Shown: one piece after another, positions 24,574 to 36,690 of the stretch | How positions within the stretch are numbered: position 1 is the first letter of the stretch | How the letters are laid out: the number at the start of each line of letters is the position of its first letter | Source of the DNA: Pipra filicauda | Taxonomy: Eukaryota; Chordata; Aves; Passeriformes; Pipridae | Assembly (NCBI RefSeq): GCF_003945595.2 | Contig: NW_024104304.1 | Span: 1,652,623 to 1,716,622, forward strand | Reading direction: 5' to 3' | DNA: 64,000 nucleotides | Made by a program: the position numbers and the translations under genes | The notes under the pieces: model-generated | Database searches by the model: none | Told to the model about the DNA's origin: nothing | What the model saw: the letters and a program-made list of their open reading frames with translations, nothing else

Positions 24574-25275
24574 TAAAGTCAGCGAAGGAGCAACAAATGC
24601 CTTGAGATGCTTTATTTCTAAAAGAGAACAGAGGGCTGGGTATGATTGGTGAAACCTCCAAATTTATATGAAAAAAAAGCAAAGGGATTCTGCTCGACAG
24701 CAGGGCAGTTCCATGAGATGAGCTATCTGGCAAGGTCTTGTTCCCCAAGGCTGAAATGTGGTCCTGGAAGTCCTGTGATGTCACCAGGGAGTCACTGTGA
24801 CACCCTTGACAACATACCTTTTGGAGGTGTGGGGCAGCCCTGAAGGGCCACAGTGTCTGGCCTCCTCCATCAGAAACAGACACCTGCACGTGGAGTGACA
24901 AAGGACACCCATCCCGCTGGGTGCCTTCTGAGGGCACAGAGAGGATTTGCCGGACAGGTACAACGCAGGGCCCAGGCCACTGGTCCCAACCTGCCATGTA
25001 CCCAGGCTCCAGCTGCCATTGCTGAGAGGCCAGGAATCCCTTTTCCACCTTCCCAACTCCTGCCTGCACGTGTCAGAGCGGTCAGTCACCATCCTGCCCT
25101 GAGAGCAGGAACATGCCAAGATACCCCAGTGTCACTCATCTGCCCCAGGATGATCTCTGGCATTTGTGGCAGCCCAAATGCAGCCCCGAGGCAGAGCGAG
25201 CAGTTCTTTAGAACTCAACTTTGGCAGCTTTGCTGCTGGCTGCAGATTGTGTCCCTTGCACAGGTGGATGCAACA

Positions 25276-25302
25276 ACCTCTTATCTCTTTGTTGTTTTGC
25301 AG
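25276..25302 (+). promoter_or_regulatory. Candidate splice acceptor of copy B
   Basis: Same T/C-rich tract and TTTTGCAG as in copy A, with no differences seen. The matching candidate donor (ACAG then GTACAA) is near 24954-24963. Confidence 0.5.
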
Positions 25303-25308
25303 GGCGAG

Positions 25309-26553
25309 ATGAACTTGGAGGAGGACTCGGCAGAAGGCAGCACCTCTTCTTGTGCTGACAGCACCAATCACATGTCCCAGGCTACACCTCCGGGTGCTTT
25401 GGAGAGCCTAGGGTTCCCAATCTGCCTGGACACCACTAATGACCAAGGCTCCGTGAGCTGGCGTAGCCATCCTGTCTGTTTTTCCTGCCTAGTGGAGTGG
25501 TTCCACAGAAGAGTAGTGTGCCCAATATGCCAGTGGTCTTTCCCACACAACTTTTGCACAGTGGGAGACACTAACTCCGGGACCTACTCCACTGGGCAGT
25601 ACAGCAGCTCTGACAACCGTGCTCAAGGAGGGAGAGCTGGACCCAGCTCTGAGGAAAGGAGGTGGCATCGTTCCTCAGGACACCAGCACCGCAACTCTTT
25701 CAGCAGAAGCTGTGGTGGTACCCGGGGAGGTAGACGTGGCACTAGGCATGGTGGGGCTCGAGAGAGGAACCGAAGCAGGTACCAAAGGCAGCACCACAAT
25801 GGCCACGGCAGGGTTCAGCAGGCCCAGGGCTACAACCCCTCGAGCAGGAGGAGACGGCAGCAGAGCAGGGCTCAGAACACTGCTCGTGGCAATGGCCGAG
25901 CTCCAAGGATGGAACAGCACATCCGAGCTGCCTCAAGGAGAAGAAGACGCCGTCAGCAGGGACCCCGGGTTTCTTTCATGGAACCACAGGCGACAAGGAG
26001 CCGATTCCGCCAGAGGTCCCGCAGCACTGTGCGCCAAACACTGAGGGAGAATCTAAGGAGGATGGAACGCGCTGAGGGACTAGCTCTAAGGCATGAATGG
26101 CACATCCAAGCCTCCTCCAGGAGGAATGAGCACCGTCAGCACAGGCGCCAGCTTTCTTACAGAGAACCACAGGTGACAAGGAACCGACCCAGGGGGAGGT
26201 CCCGCAACAGCCGGCATCAAACACTGCGGGAGAATCCAAGGAGGGTGGAACATGATGAGAGAGGGTTCCTAAGGATCGAACGGGCTGTCCCTGCCTCCTC
26301 ACGGAGGAACCAGCGCCATCAACGGGAGCGCCAGTTTTTTTTCATCGAACCACAGGCAACAAGGAGACAAACCCGGGGGATGCCCCGCAGCACTCGGCGC
26401 CAAACACCGCGCGAGAGTCTAAGGAGGATGGAACGTGACGAGGGACGAGCTCTAAGACTCCAACGGGACGTCCCAACCTCCTCGGGGTGGAACGAGCACC
26501 GTCAGCGGGGCCACCAGGTATATATCACTGAACCACAGCCAACAAGGAACTGA
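25309..26553 (+). CDS. Topors-like RING-degenerate Arg-rich protein, copy B
   Basis: The second tandem copy, 3933 bases downstream of copy A, with the same length, start, acceptor (AG at 25301-25302) and stop. The frame is also open upstream to 24853. Over the full 566-codon frame it differs from copy A at about 11 bases: seven change amino acids (Val/Asp, Lys/Arg, Trp/Arg, Arg/Asn by two bases, His/Arg, Arg/His) and four are silent. The RING-like segment has the same two lost ligands (Phe for Cys1, Arg for Cys3), so the losses predate the duplication or were spread by conversion. The 61-residue repeats occupy residues 204-414. AATAAA lies at 26694. An intact frame in both copies fits a functional family, but so few differences cannot prove selection. 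Whether it is expressed cannot be told from the sequence. Confidence 0.7.
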   Translation: MNLEEDSAEGSTSSCADSTNHMSQATPPGALESLGFPICLDTTNDQGSVSWRSHPVCFSCLVEWFHRRVVCPICQWSFPHNFCTVGDTNSGTYSTGQYSSSDNRAQGGRAGPSSEERRWHRSSGHQHRNSFSRSCGGTRGGRRGTRHGGARERNRSRYQRQHHNGHGRVQQAQGYNPSSRRRRQQSRAQNTARGNGRAPRMEQHIRAASRRRRRRQQGPRVSFMEPQATRSRFRQRSRSTVRQTLRENLRRMERAEGLALRHEWHIQASSRRNEHRQHRRQLSYREPQVTRNRPRGRSRNSRHQTLRENPRRVEHDERGFLRIERAVPASSRRNQRHQRERQFFFIEPQATRRQTRGMPRSTRRQTPRESLRRMERDEGRALRLQRDVPTSSGWNEHRQRGHQVYITEPQPTRN

Positions 26554-26693
26554 TACTCCTGGACGTGCCGTAGCCCTGCTGGGCACAGGGCCTGGTAGCA
26601 CACCCGACCAAGAAGGGTACTACTGCATGGTTTGTTACTGGTGTCAGGAACAACACTACTTTAGACAAAAAGAGCTCCTATTAAAAATTGCAA

Positions 26694-26699
26694 AATAAA
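26694..26699 (+). terminator. Candidate polyadenylation signal, copy B
   Basis: AATAAA at the equivalent position downstream of copy B's stop codon. Confidence 0.45.
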
Positions 26700-27156
26700 G
26701 TCAAATCCAGTGTTCAAACTTGGGGATAAGAATTTATTCTCCATCACAAAATTCATCTGAAAATCTAAAGAGACCCTTGCAAGGCCTTTTTAGCTGAGGA
26801 GTATAACAAGCATAAAACCTGAATACTGGATTTGTCATCCTGTTTTATATTTGTCTATAAAATGTGGTACTGAACATTTCGTATGGTTGTGCCTAGGCTC
26901 CCTACATTGCATTTCCACAGTATGATCAACCACAGATGTTACCATGTTTTCTCTTTCCCGCCCTGCTACCAACACCACCAAAACCTTATTAGAAATCCTC
27001 TTGTCCTTCCACATCACCTGTTTTCTCATGCTTTACTCCAAATATCCCCCTGGATAACTTCTCCTGTTACTTACCACTCTTCTCACAAGGTGGTAGTGAA
27101 AAGTGAAGTTGATTTACAATTACTTTGTCTCAAAGGCACTGCCTGTAATTCCAATG

Positions 27157-29083
27157 CTATAGTTAAGATAGGATTTTGTGACCAATGGAAATAGGTTGTC
27201 CATAAGCAATGGCATTCTTCCAGTGAGGACAAACACAAGGAACTCAACAACACATTTTCAGCATCATTGACCTCACATAAAAAGAGCAAATAAAGCGTTC
27301 TGTGAGAAGAAACTTCATACATTTTTCACTCTTGTTTGCCCTGAGCTAACTGAACTAAAGCAGGGAGACGCAGAGCTATTTAATTACCTCCTCCAGTACC
27401 TGTTAATCAGCAAATACGCCTCACTTTTGACTCTCATCATTAATACAGTACTCTTGCACTCGCTTCTGTATAATACACATGTATGTCATCCTTCTTAATT
27501 TCAGGAACACATGCATACCTCAGTCAGGCACAAAGAGGTCACCACTAGAGAAGGGTCAGGGACTAAAAGCATTTCTAATATCTTTCTAGAGATATTACTC
27601 CCTATGAAAATTTATCTTGAGCTCCCTTCAGACTTTGAGCTGTAAAATTCTGGAAATACCGTCAGCCCTTTTATGTGTTCTTTTTTTTTTTTTTTTTGAG
27701 GGGAGTAACTTCTTTTTCCTTCATGGAGTTATAAAATGGAATAGCTGAGTTAGTAGCTCTTACTTTTTTGAAAACGCTCTGCTTTATTCTTACAGTGCCA
27801 ATAAAATGATGTTAATCATATTTCTCTTCAAAGTACTTGACACCTATTACAAAACTTCTGTCATGAATACAGTTTTTCTATTAAAATTCAGCATCCTACA
27901 GTAAAAACATTCTTTTGCTACACTTAAGAGTCATGTCAAAACTCATCAAAAAATAATGTTCTTCTTGTCAGTCTGTCCAACCCACCAAAAAACTTGAATC
28001 TACACATCCCCTTCTGCTGTCAACATTTGCCTCCCACTTAAAGGAATTCTGCAACCTACCTTGCACTTGACCTATCTGGTTTTTCTTGGTTTTGTGTCTG
28101 CAGTACTGGTATAGTTTCATTAGAGAATCGTGAGGTGCTGTTAACAAGATCAGGCCCTCCGAAAGAACTATACGCTATTAATGGGAATTATTTCCAGAAT
28201 GGGAATAACACCAACCTCTTGCATGCGTGTAGCATTATGCATAGCAAGATTATCTAGTACCCTGAGAAGTACAGTTTTTCTGCAGGTTAATGAAAGAATT
28301 TCTGAACTGAAAGAGGAAGAATGAGCCAATGTCAGTGAAAAATAATAAAAATCGCTAAATCACTGACAGCTCTAATTTAGAAAGAGCTTTTTTAATTTAA
28401 AGATTATTAAAAAATGACAGGTGAAACTCTGAACACCTACAATGGTGTTAAAATAACACAAAATCCCCGCATAGTTTTAAAATAGAAAATACTAAAAACA
28501 TACATGAAGGCTCATTTTCTGTCTAAGGTGTTATAGTTTTAATTGAAAGCAGGGATACTGGATTTTCAGACAGGGGAAAAAAAAGCAGATGACTCAATAA
28601 AAGCAGTTGGAAAAATTAAAATTAAGTTAATGCATGGGAAGGGAACATCCTAAGAGGTTTCTAGTCACGAAAAGGACATTCAAACCCATAAGAAACAGAA
28701 TTGCAAATGTAAAAATATTCAGTGTCTAACAGAAGTTGGGAGGGGTTATCAGGACAGTACAATCAGCCACAAGTGCTGAAAAAGATTTTTCTCTTGTGAT
28801 TAGATTCCATGATGTCCCATAAGGCATGACATCCTACTGAACATCTTTTCAAGTTGGGCACATCTAAAAATGCAGTGTCCATTAAAAGTTTCATTCATAA
28901 TGTAGGGTTTTTTCCACTGTTGTACTTAAGGGCCATTATCTTCTACCAGGTTGCCTATTTTACAGAACACAGAGGAAACACAGGAAAGCGACCATATCCT
29001 TTAGCCAGTACTCACACTGTATATATCAGAACACCGGGGCCAGATTTACCACCTCTCTTCCCCAGAACAGGAAAGACATTGAC
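27157..29083. other. Intronic sequence right of copy B
   Basis: A 17-base T-run at 27681-27697. No CR1 lies immediately right of copy B. The weak LTR-like patch at 28731 is listed separately. Confidence 0.55.
28731..28860 (+). mobile_element. Possible small LTR remnant
   Basis: GTTGGGAGGGGTTATCAGGAC, then TTCCATGATGTCC, vaguely parallels the middle of the LTR at 12.85 kb. Weak and unconfirmed. Confidence 0.22.
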
Positions 29084-29519
29084 AAAGTGGAGCAAGCTGG
29101 GTGGAGGCCAGTCATGATGGCTGGGGTTGGAACACATGCCCTGTGAGAGGAGGTTGAGAGAACTGGACCTGTTTATTGTGGTGAAGAGACAGCTCTGAGG
29201 GACTGAACAGCAGCTCCACAATGCCTGTGTTCTCATGGTCAGCCTCTTCGTAGCAGTGTGTAACAGGGATGAGAGAAAACAGGGAAAAGGTGAAAACAGA
29301 AGGGTTTGGACTGTGTATACGTTTTCTCACCATGAGGACTCCCCAGCAGTGCTGCAGGTTTCTAAGATATGCTGTACCATCTCCTTTGGAGGATTTCAAG
29401 ATCCTCTTGAATGAACCAGTGAATGATCTAGTCTGAACCCTTGGTTGGCCCTGCTTAGAGCAGGAGGTTCGACTAGAGATCTCCCAATGTTCCTTCACAC
29501 ATGAACTATCCTCTGATTC
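29084..29519 (+). mobile_element. CR1 LINE 3' fragment (sense), old
   Basis: Degraded sense CR1 end: GAGAGGAGGTTGAGAGAACT, TTTCTCACCATGAGGAC, TTGGAGGATTTCAAGATCC, AGAGCAGGAGGTTCGACTAG, ending in ATCCTCTGATTC. The left edge is approximate. Confidence 0.78.
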
Positions 29520-32500
29520 AATAAATGCAGTAACTTTCAGATTTATCCTTGTCTGTCAAATTTTCTTGAACTTATCCAAAAGATTTAAGTGTTATTGCAG
29601 AAAGCATTAGAAGATAGAAACAGCGTGATCACATAAGCCCTGTACCCTTCGGAAACTTCTTTAACAAAACATACTAATGTAGGTAGAAAAGAAATTAAAG
29701 ATTTAAAGAACTTCATCTTTTAAATTGACTAAAACAAAAAAAAGAATTAACAAGCAAACAAAGGAGAAAACTAAAGTGAGGAAAGACTAAGTAAAACTGA
29801 ACTTAGATTTTGCACCCTTCTCTCTACATTGGCAACTGATTTTTACTGCCAGGTTGCTACTTTGACTCTACCCCTATTGCACTCAGCAACTTGCAGAGGT
29901 ATGCCACAGGGTATTTCCATCTCCAAATTATAGTATTGGTAGAAAAATGACTACCTAATGTATCTATCTACTGATCTATGCCTAGATTAGTATAGATTAA
30001 AAAAGCGATAAAGAGAATATTAACAGTGCTAAGAAACTAGAAAAGTGCTAAAGTGGAAATACTAGTTCTTGACAAATTTATGAACAACATCTGCTCAGAC
30101 GTGGCTTTCCATGGAGAATTTTAAGCCTGATTGCCAAGCAGTTCCACAAGACACTAGTCCACATAATCCTACTTCAACTGCTGAATAATTCCTCAATACT
30201 CTATTCCACATAATTCTAGATGCATACCAACTGTTACCACAAAGAAAATTAATTACTATTTAGGATGAAATTTACTGCAGGAAATTGATAAGAGTCTTTC
30301 TCACCTCAATAAAAATAACCAACAGCAATCTTAAGGTCAGCATCAGCAAGTGCGGTACGAAGATCTGGGATACATTTTGAGTGTGATGGCCCACTAAATA
30401 CAGTTGTTGATAACATCTAAGGAGTGACAACAGTGTTAGCTTCAACATACGGGTTTTTTCGTACTTTGGGGAGAAAACAGTTACAAAAAGGACTGAACTA
30501 CTACAACACTGATTAAATATATTTGTTATCAAATTGCTAAAAAGAAAGCAAGTCACTGGGTAAGATTTTTAAGACTAAGGTTCTTTCAAACATGTCTTTG
30601 AAATCTAATATATCTTTGGGGAGTTACCCTGCACAGGTTGTGATGAAAGTTTGGTGCTGGCAGCTATTTTATCGCTCAAACTATGGTGTGCAGTTCACTT
30701 AATAGCTGTTCTCAGTACAGTTCTCCCTTCTTACCTCTTACCTTCAGAGCAGCTTAGATAGTATTATGAATATGTCACCAGTTGGATGAAAGGAGAACTT
30801 GAAAGTTGTTGGAATATTTTTTATTAATCCTGGATTATTTTCATCTGAGCATGGGACTACTCATAAAAAGAGGAAATAGAGAGTAGGAAGATTTACTCAT
30901 ACCAGAAAAAAAATAAAGCAAAAAAACACTAAAAACATCAAGAGTATATTTATTTGTGAACGTATCTCTAGGTGTCCTTGAGTTTAAGATCTTAGAAAAC
31001 TGCATTGCTATGACATGTAAGAAAAGGAAAGTAGCTTTCTGTCAACAAAGATTTCTGTAGCTTCTACTGTGTAAAAGTCCATTCAACAAGGCACTTCAAA
31101 ACATACTGAAATGTTTTAACGGATTAATCTGAAGAGAAAACATCAACGCTGTGCTACATCTTGTACGGTGTGGAACAGGTAAGTAGGGCTGAAAGACAAA
31201 TTGATCAATGATGTCACTGTTAAGTCCACCAGTGACATATTCATCACCTAACCCTGACTATGTGAAAGTTGTTGGTATTCTTGAGAGGGTTGCTCTGCCA
31301 GCCGGAGTAACCAGCCAAAAGGAAGTTTTTCTGTCTCTTCACAGTTTCTGGAAAGAGGGAAATACTTTCTTTTTCCCTCCTCAGTATAATGTCTGTTATT
31401 CTGTCCTCAAAGCAAGAGGGAGAGATGAACCAGTAGGTATTTTTTCCCTTTGTGCTCTTACCCTTTTTCGTGTTTTTCTGTACCGTGAGGTAGAATAGCT
31501 AAAGAGTAAGACAGATGTCTGGAAGTTCAAAATATTGAAAATTATGAAAAGATGCCACTTACTGAAGTTAAGAACCAGTATAAAATTTTGCTTGGCGTTC
31601 AGGCTCCTCAGTGACCTCTCCTGGTTTTCCAGTTAGCAATGCCACTAATGAGCTAACAATCTCTGCTCACAGTTATCAAAGTATTTGAAAGGTGCCTACA
31701 AACCTTCAAAATAGTAGTTTCCATTTAGGATGTGACTTCAGATCTTGGGCTCAGAAAGTCAACTGTATCTGGAAGACTGACAGGAAAACTGAAGCTCACT
31801 GGGGAAGAGATGATGAAACCCCAAGTAAATGCACAGAATTGTTCAGAGGTGGGAGAGACTTAAGGGTGTTTCAGAATATGACCTTTGCTTCCTAATGTGC
31901 TCTGTCAGCAAATAGAAAAGAACAGCTGTGACTGCTGTACAGACAGGAAAATACACACACTCAGATATAAAACAAATAGTTTATATATAAAATAAACAAA
32001 CCTTTTATTTGTAACTGGTAAAAAAGGCACAAAAGAAGGAAATAAAAGATTCAGGTCTGATATATATGATTAAATCTACCTCTCTATAATGACATTATCT
32101 CTTAAACATGCATTGCTCCATCACGGAAGACTTCATTTTAAGAAACCTTGCACCCAGGTGCTCATTAATACTATGCAGCCAACATACATATTAAGTTTAT
32201 TTCTGGCAAATGTCAAGTTAAATGATGTTCAGACTCTCACTGTATATTATCAGGATTTCTTAGTTCATCCAAAAGATCACACTGTGTCCTATCACAATGG
32301 AAGACTACTGATCTGCTTCGGTTGTGATATATTTTATCTTACTTCAAACTGAGAGCAAAAGTTACAAATAAAACCTTTCAAGGACTAAACAAGTGATATC
32401 TAAACAGCAGAACGGTATGTAAGCCTTTATTCACAAACCCACTGGAGAGCATATCTTGGCTCTAAGCTTCCACTTGGAAGTCTTTATAAACAGATAGTTG

Positions 32501-34850
32501 GTCCAGAGGATCAGTCCCATACACTAAAATGATGACCAACCTTCCTGTACTGCCTCTTCAGGAGAAATTGTCAGCAATATCTAAAAATATATGGCGCATG
32601 AAGCAACATAAATTCACACACTTGTAAATCTGCAGTGCAAATCAAGGAAGCTGAAATGAAGGAAAAGTGTAAAATTAAAGATATTTTAATATTCTGAAGA
32701 GATTTTATTGCAGAGCCTCCTGTGGATTTTTCTGCAGAATTTTCAATGAATTTGATAGAACACGCTCATGCCCACACCACACTCAGCAGGTTTTCCTCAC
32801 TCTTACTGTACTTCAAGCCATGTCTGACCACTCACCTACTGATCTACAGACATGGCAGGGGACACGCAAACAAGATGCCAATGTTTGGGCCAATGCACTA
32901 TTCCTGTCCATTTAATGAAATGGCCGTAACACAAGGATATAAAAACCAGCCCAGTAATCAGAAGTCGGAACAAGTGCTAGATGTAACAGACAGATTTAGT
33001 AACTACATCATACTAGTTTTTGTTAAGTGGCCCTGGGTGCTCTTGGCTACCATTTATTTATGCAAGAAAGAGCATTTGGCAACTGAGGCAAGATTAGGGA
33101 CATTCTTATGACTGGATATAAACCAAGTATTTGCAAACTATTGAAGAAGTAGGAAACCTGAGTCCTGCCTGGAAATAAGATTCTCTATAGCAACAAAGAA
33201 AATTTCAGGCAAGTGAACTTGTGTTCATAGGAAAGAAACCACTTTAACATGAGGTAATGTGATTTCATTACACTGTCTTATTTGACATAAGGAATTAAAA
33301 TTCATCCTATAGTGGTATTACAGTCTGATACTGCAGCAAACAAGATGCATGTTTTTCATAGATTTGTCACTTTGCCTTAAGAGTACTTGTTTTCATTGTA
33401 CAGACCACAGCACTAAATTAAAACATAGATTTGTCAAGAAGACTAGTTTCATTTCCTGCAAATATCCTTCAATTCCTCCAACTACATTTCTAGAAATCAA
33501 TTTTAAAAGGTGAAGAAGACATGTTTGAACCTGCCTGCTACTTCGTCAAAGACTGTTATCTTGCCAAGAGGGGAAAAAAGGGGTCCAGGATAATGTTTTC
33601 AAATAATGTGAGTACCGTGTATGCTCCTGGCATCTATCCAAAAATCAGTGATGGGAAGCCTCCCTTTTTTCCCCCCCACCAAATCCTCTGCTTATCACAG
33701 ACAAGATCACTAACAAAGATCAGTTATATAAAACTGAACCAAGAATAAGCAGCAATGCTGCCAGGAAACTCAGTGAGCAACCTGAGAAGCTCCCAGTAGT
33801 AGTGAAACCTGCTTGTGATGATCTGTTGTGATTACACAACAGATTAATTTGTTACAGTCTAGGAGTAAATCTGAATCCTGTATCCTTGCTGATATCCACA
33901 CATGTGGATATCCATAAATGATACCTAGGCACTATATTCCTAAGATCAGCTGGCTGGAAGACCCCACACTGGTATAAATGGTCAAGTATCATTTTTTCAC
34001 CCTACAAAAAGATGTATTTCTCTTTCTTAAGGCCAAAGTCCTGCAGTTATAACAACAACATATCATAAAACCAAATATATTCTCAATTCCCATAGATGGC
34101 TCTCCATCATTTCAAGTCAAGTTCAAAGCAATGGTACCCACTTTCAAGGTGGTTCCTAGTCCAGGGTATAGAAAAGTTGGCCTAAAAGTCTTATGCTAGA
34201 CCCTGTGAGAAGTGAGTTAACTCCTCAAGCCCAGTGCACCTCAATGTATCATCAGTCTGCAAAATATTGGGCTCAGCTCTGTGACAGTTTTTCCAGGAAC
34301 CAGTGTTTTCAGAATACTAAAGTCTGTTATGACTATTTTCCAAACACCTGACCTCAAGCATTGCTTTTACTTTGTCACTACCATAAATATATGATAAAAA
34401 GAGAATAATGAATTTCTGTTTCCTATAGATTTGAAATTAGTCAACATGTCAAAAAATTATCCGGGAAAAAGAGCCTGGCAGACAAATAAACAACTTAATT
34501 GCACAAACTAACTTATTTCCTTGGAAAATTTTCCTTAAAATTTCCATAAAAGCCATTTCAGTACTCTCATTTTGCCCCAGGACTTGTGAACACCAAGTAA
34601 CGAAAAATGCAGCCGCTCAGGTCATGTGAATGAGAGGGAACGCAAAAAAAATATATTTGATGTAGGAGCCCGTAGGCTGCCACTATGCAAGTTCTTGATT
34701 ACCTTTCTTTTTATTAGCATATCTGTCATTAAACTGCTTAGTGAATAATGTACAGTAGCTCAGTAAGGCACTATAAACCCAGTAAATACTTGTGCAGAAC
34801 AGGATAAAGAACTAGCATGTAATTCTGGTAACTAATTTGTAGCAGAAGTC
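29520..34850. other. Intronic sequence, no gene seen
   Basis: Several open frames of 60-130 codons (the longest at 32722-33111, plus strand) lack motifs and biased composition. A perfect 10-base inverted repeat (GATATCCACA, CA, TGTGGATATC) is at 33891-33912. Confidence 0.6.
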
Positions 34851-35232
34851 TTATGAGGGGCAACTGAGGGAGTTGGGGTTTAGCCTGAAGAAGGCACAAG
34901 GGAGACCTTATTGCTCTCTACAACTACCTGAAAGGAGGGTGTACACAGGTGTGTGTTGGTCTTTTCTTCCATGTAGCAAGCGATAGGACAAGAGGAAATG
35001 GACTTAAGTTGTGCCAAGGAGGTTTAGACACGATATTAGGAAAAATTTCTTCACCAAAAGGGTGATGAAGCATTGGAACAGGCTGCTCAGGGGACTGGTG
35101 AAGTCATCATCCCTGGGAGTGTTCAAAAAACATGTAGATATGGCACTGAGGGGCATGGTTTAGGTGTGGACTTTGCAGTGGTGGGTTATTGGTTGGACTC
35201 AGAGGTCTTTTCCAATCTCAGTTTTGCTATGA
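34851..35232 (+). mobile_element. CR1 LINE 3' fragment (sense)
   Basis: Sense CR1 C-terminal coding end and 3' UTR: CTGAGGGAGTTGGGGTTTAG, ACAACTACCTGAAAGGAGG, AAAATTTCTTCACC, then GGTTGGACTCAGAGGTC near the 3' end. The frame is broken. Confidence 0.9.
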
Positions 35233-35493
35233 GCCTAAGTAAACAGACATTAATTTTCATCTAAAAAGAATAAATATCTTTCAGTTTGTTCTGTTCACTA
35301 ATTTGAATGCTGGTTTATCTTGTTACACAGAAGCAAGCCATACAAATCTGGTGTATGCCCTGCTTTTCTTTACAAGCAATTCATCCTTTCAGTGAAGGTA
35401 ATTGGCAGGTACGCCTTTGACTGTTTAAGTGTGGAAAAGAACAACTACCTTACTCAAAACTGTCAAGCAAACAAAAATGCCCATTATATTTAC

Positions 35494-36154
35494 CTGTATC
35501 TGGGAACATCTTCTTTCCTGCCTCTTCCACTTTAATATCATCTTCACAAATTACCTCACTATTACTGTTCGTTAGCGGGCATACAAAAAAGTCCTTCCAC
35601 GGAGATCTCTTTTTTTCCCAGTACATTGGTGAAACAGTAGCGAGATCTGTAAGACTGGCCACATTTGAGAACCATCCTGTTTTGCAATAAACATTCCAAT
35701 TAACCATGTCCAGATCAAACCGCAGCTTAAGTATCATGAAATATTTAATAAACAGCGAAAAATGCAATTCTCAGTGAAAACGTTAAAAGGAAATAGCTCA
35801 GTTTGCCTGCATTTTATGTTTCAGACTAACAAGCTGTTCATCTGGTTACATGTTTGTTGCTGATGATCTCAGCAGCTGGCAGGAAAAAAAATTCTGCCAA
35901 TCTGTTCCTGTTCATAAGGGTGTACAGGGTAGACAAAGAACTTGGACAAACCCACATTCAAGCATGCTGAAGGGTTTGTCAACTGCCTTGATTAGCACAC
36001 GAAACAGCCTCTGAAGTTCAGAAAATGCCACAGGCTCATTCTCAAAGAAGAAGAAAATTTCCAGGAGCACACCATGTCGTGAAACAATCTGTTCCATTGC
36101 AAAACAGGTCTGCTGAGGCTCAGCCCAACACAAGAACTGCAACTCGATGATGAG
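35494..36154 (-). pseudogene. Possible decayed two-exon coding segment, unknown gene
   Basis: Two adjacent minus-strand stretches read like protein. The first starts after a good acceptor (TTTCTTATTAG) at 36154 and is open for about 80 codons (LCWAEPQQTCFAMEQIV, then FSELQRLFRVLIKAVDKPF). It meets a stop near 35912, while a shifted frame stays protein-like (TLYTLMNRNRLAEFFFLP) to about 35810. The second runs from about 35725 to 35494 (LDMVNWNVYCKTGWFSN, PMYWEKKRSPWKDFFVCP, EDDIKVEEAGKKMFPDT) and ends at CAG before GTAAAT, a good donor. I do not recognise the protein. It is not KHDRBS2. It may be a relic of a gene, a nested gene with a misread frame, or chance. Confidence 0.33.
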
Positions 36155-36431
36155 CTAATAAGAAATTTATTTTTGTGGAAGTGCTTTTCTCAATAAATTG
36201 TAATCATTTCATACAAAAAAATATTTCATCAGGACTTGGTATGTATATTGTTGGGGTTTTTTGAATGTTGATAAAAATCCTATAGCTTTCCCTTTTGTTT
36301 TAGGATGGATGCCACCAACAGCAACAGCTGACAGTACTGACATGTTCGTCATTTCAATTTTACAGAGTAATGAAAATATAAGATAGATTTTTGTTTCAGT
36401 TAGAAAATACAGAGCTGTCTTACTACTGGAG

Positions 36432-36690
36432 AGAATCATTGAATGGCTTAAGTTGGAAGGGACCCTAAAGATCATCTCGTTCCAATAACCCTGCCACGGG
36501 CAGGGACACCGTTCACTAGACCAGGTTACTCAGAGCTTCATCCAACCTGGCCTTGAACACCGCCACAGCAACTTGTTCCACAGTACCTCACGTAAAGAAT
36601 TTCTTCCTAACACCTAATCTAAATCTACTGCCTTTCAGTTTTATGCCATTTCTCTTTGTCCTGTCACTACATGCTCTTGTAAGAGAGGTA
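36432..36690 (-). mobile_element. CR1 LINE 3' fragment (antisense)
   Basis: Reversed CR1 tail of the common avian subtype: GAATCATTGAATGGCTTAAG, GGAAGGGACCCTAAAGATC, AACCTGGCCTTGAACACC, GTCCTGTCACTACATGC. It stops at the CTCTTGTAAGAG motif. Confidence 0.9.

Larger units (their letters stand above)
24361..27156 (+). repeat. Tandem duplication unit B
   Basis: Partner of the block at 20435-23223, same orientation, about 99% identical by eye. The right boundary falls in unique sequence (the copies part after CTGTAATTCCAAT / CTATAATGCCAAT). The left boundary falls inside CR1-derived sequence. Confidence 0.9.

Noticed and set aside
32722..33111. 129-codon plus-strand frame
   Set aside because: No motif, no splice context, composition of translated intron; length is possible by chance in 64 kb.
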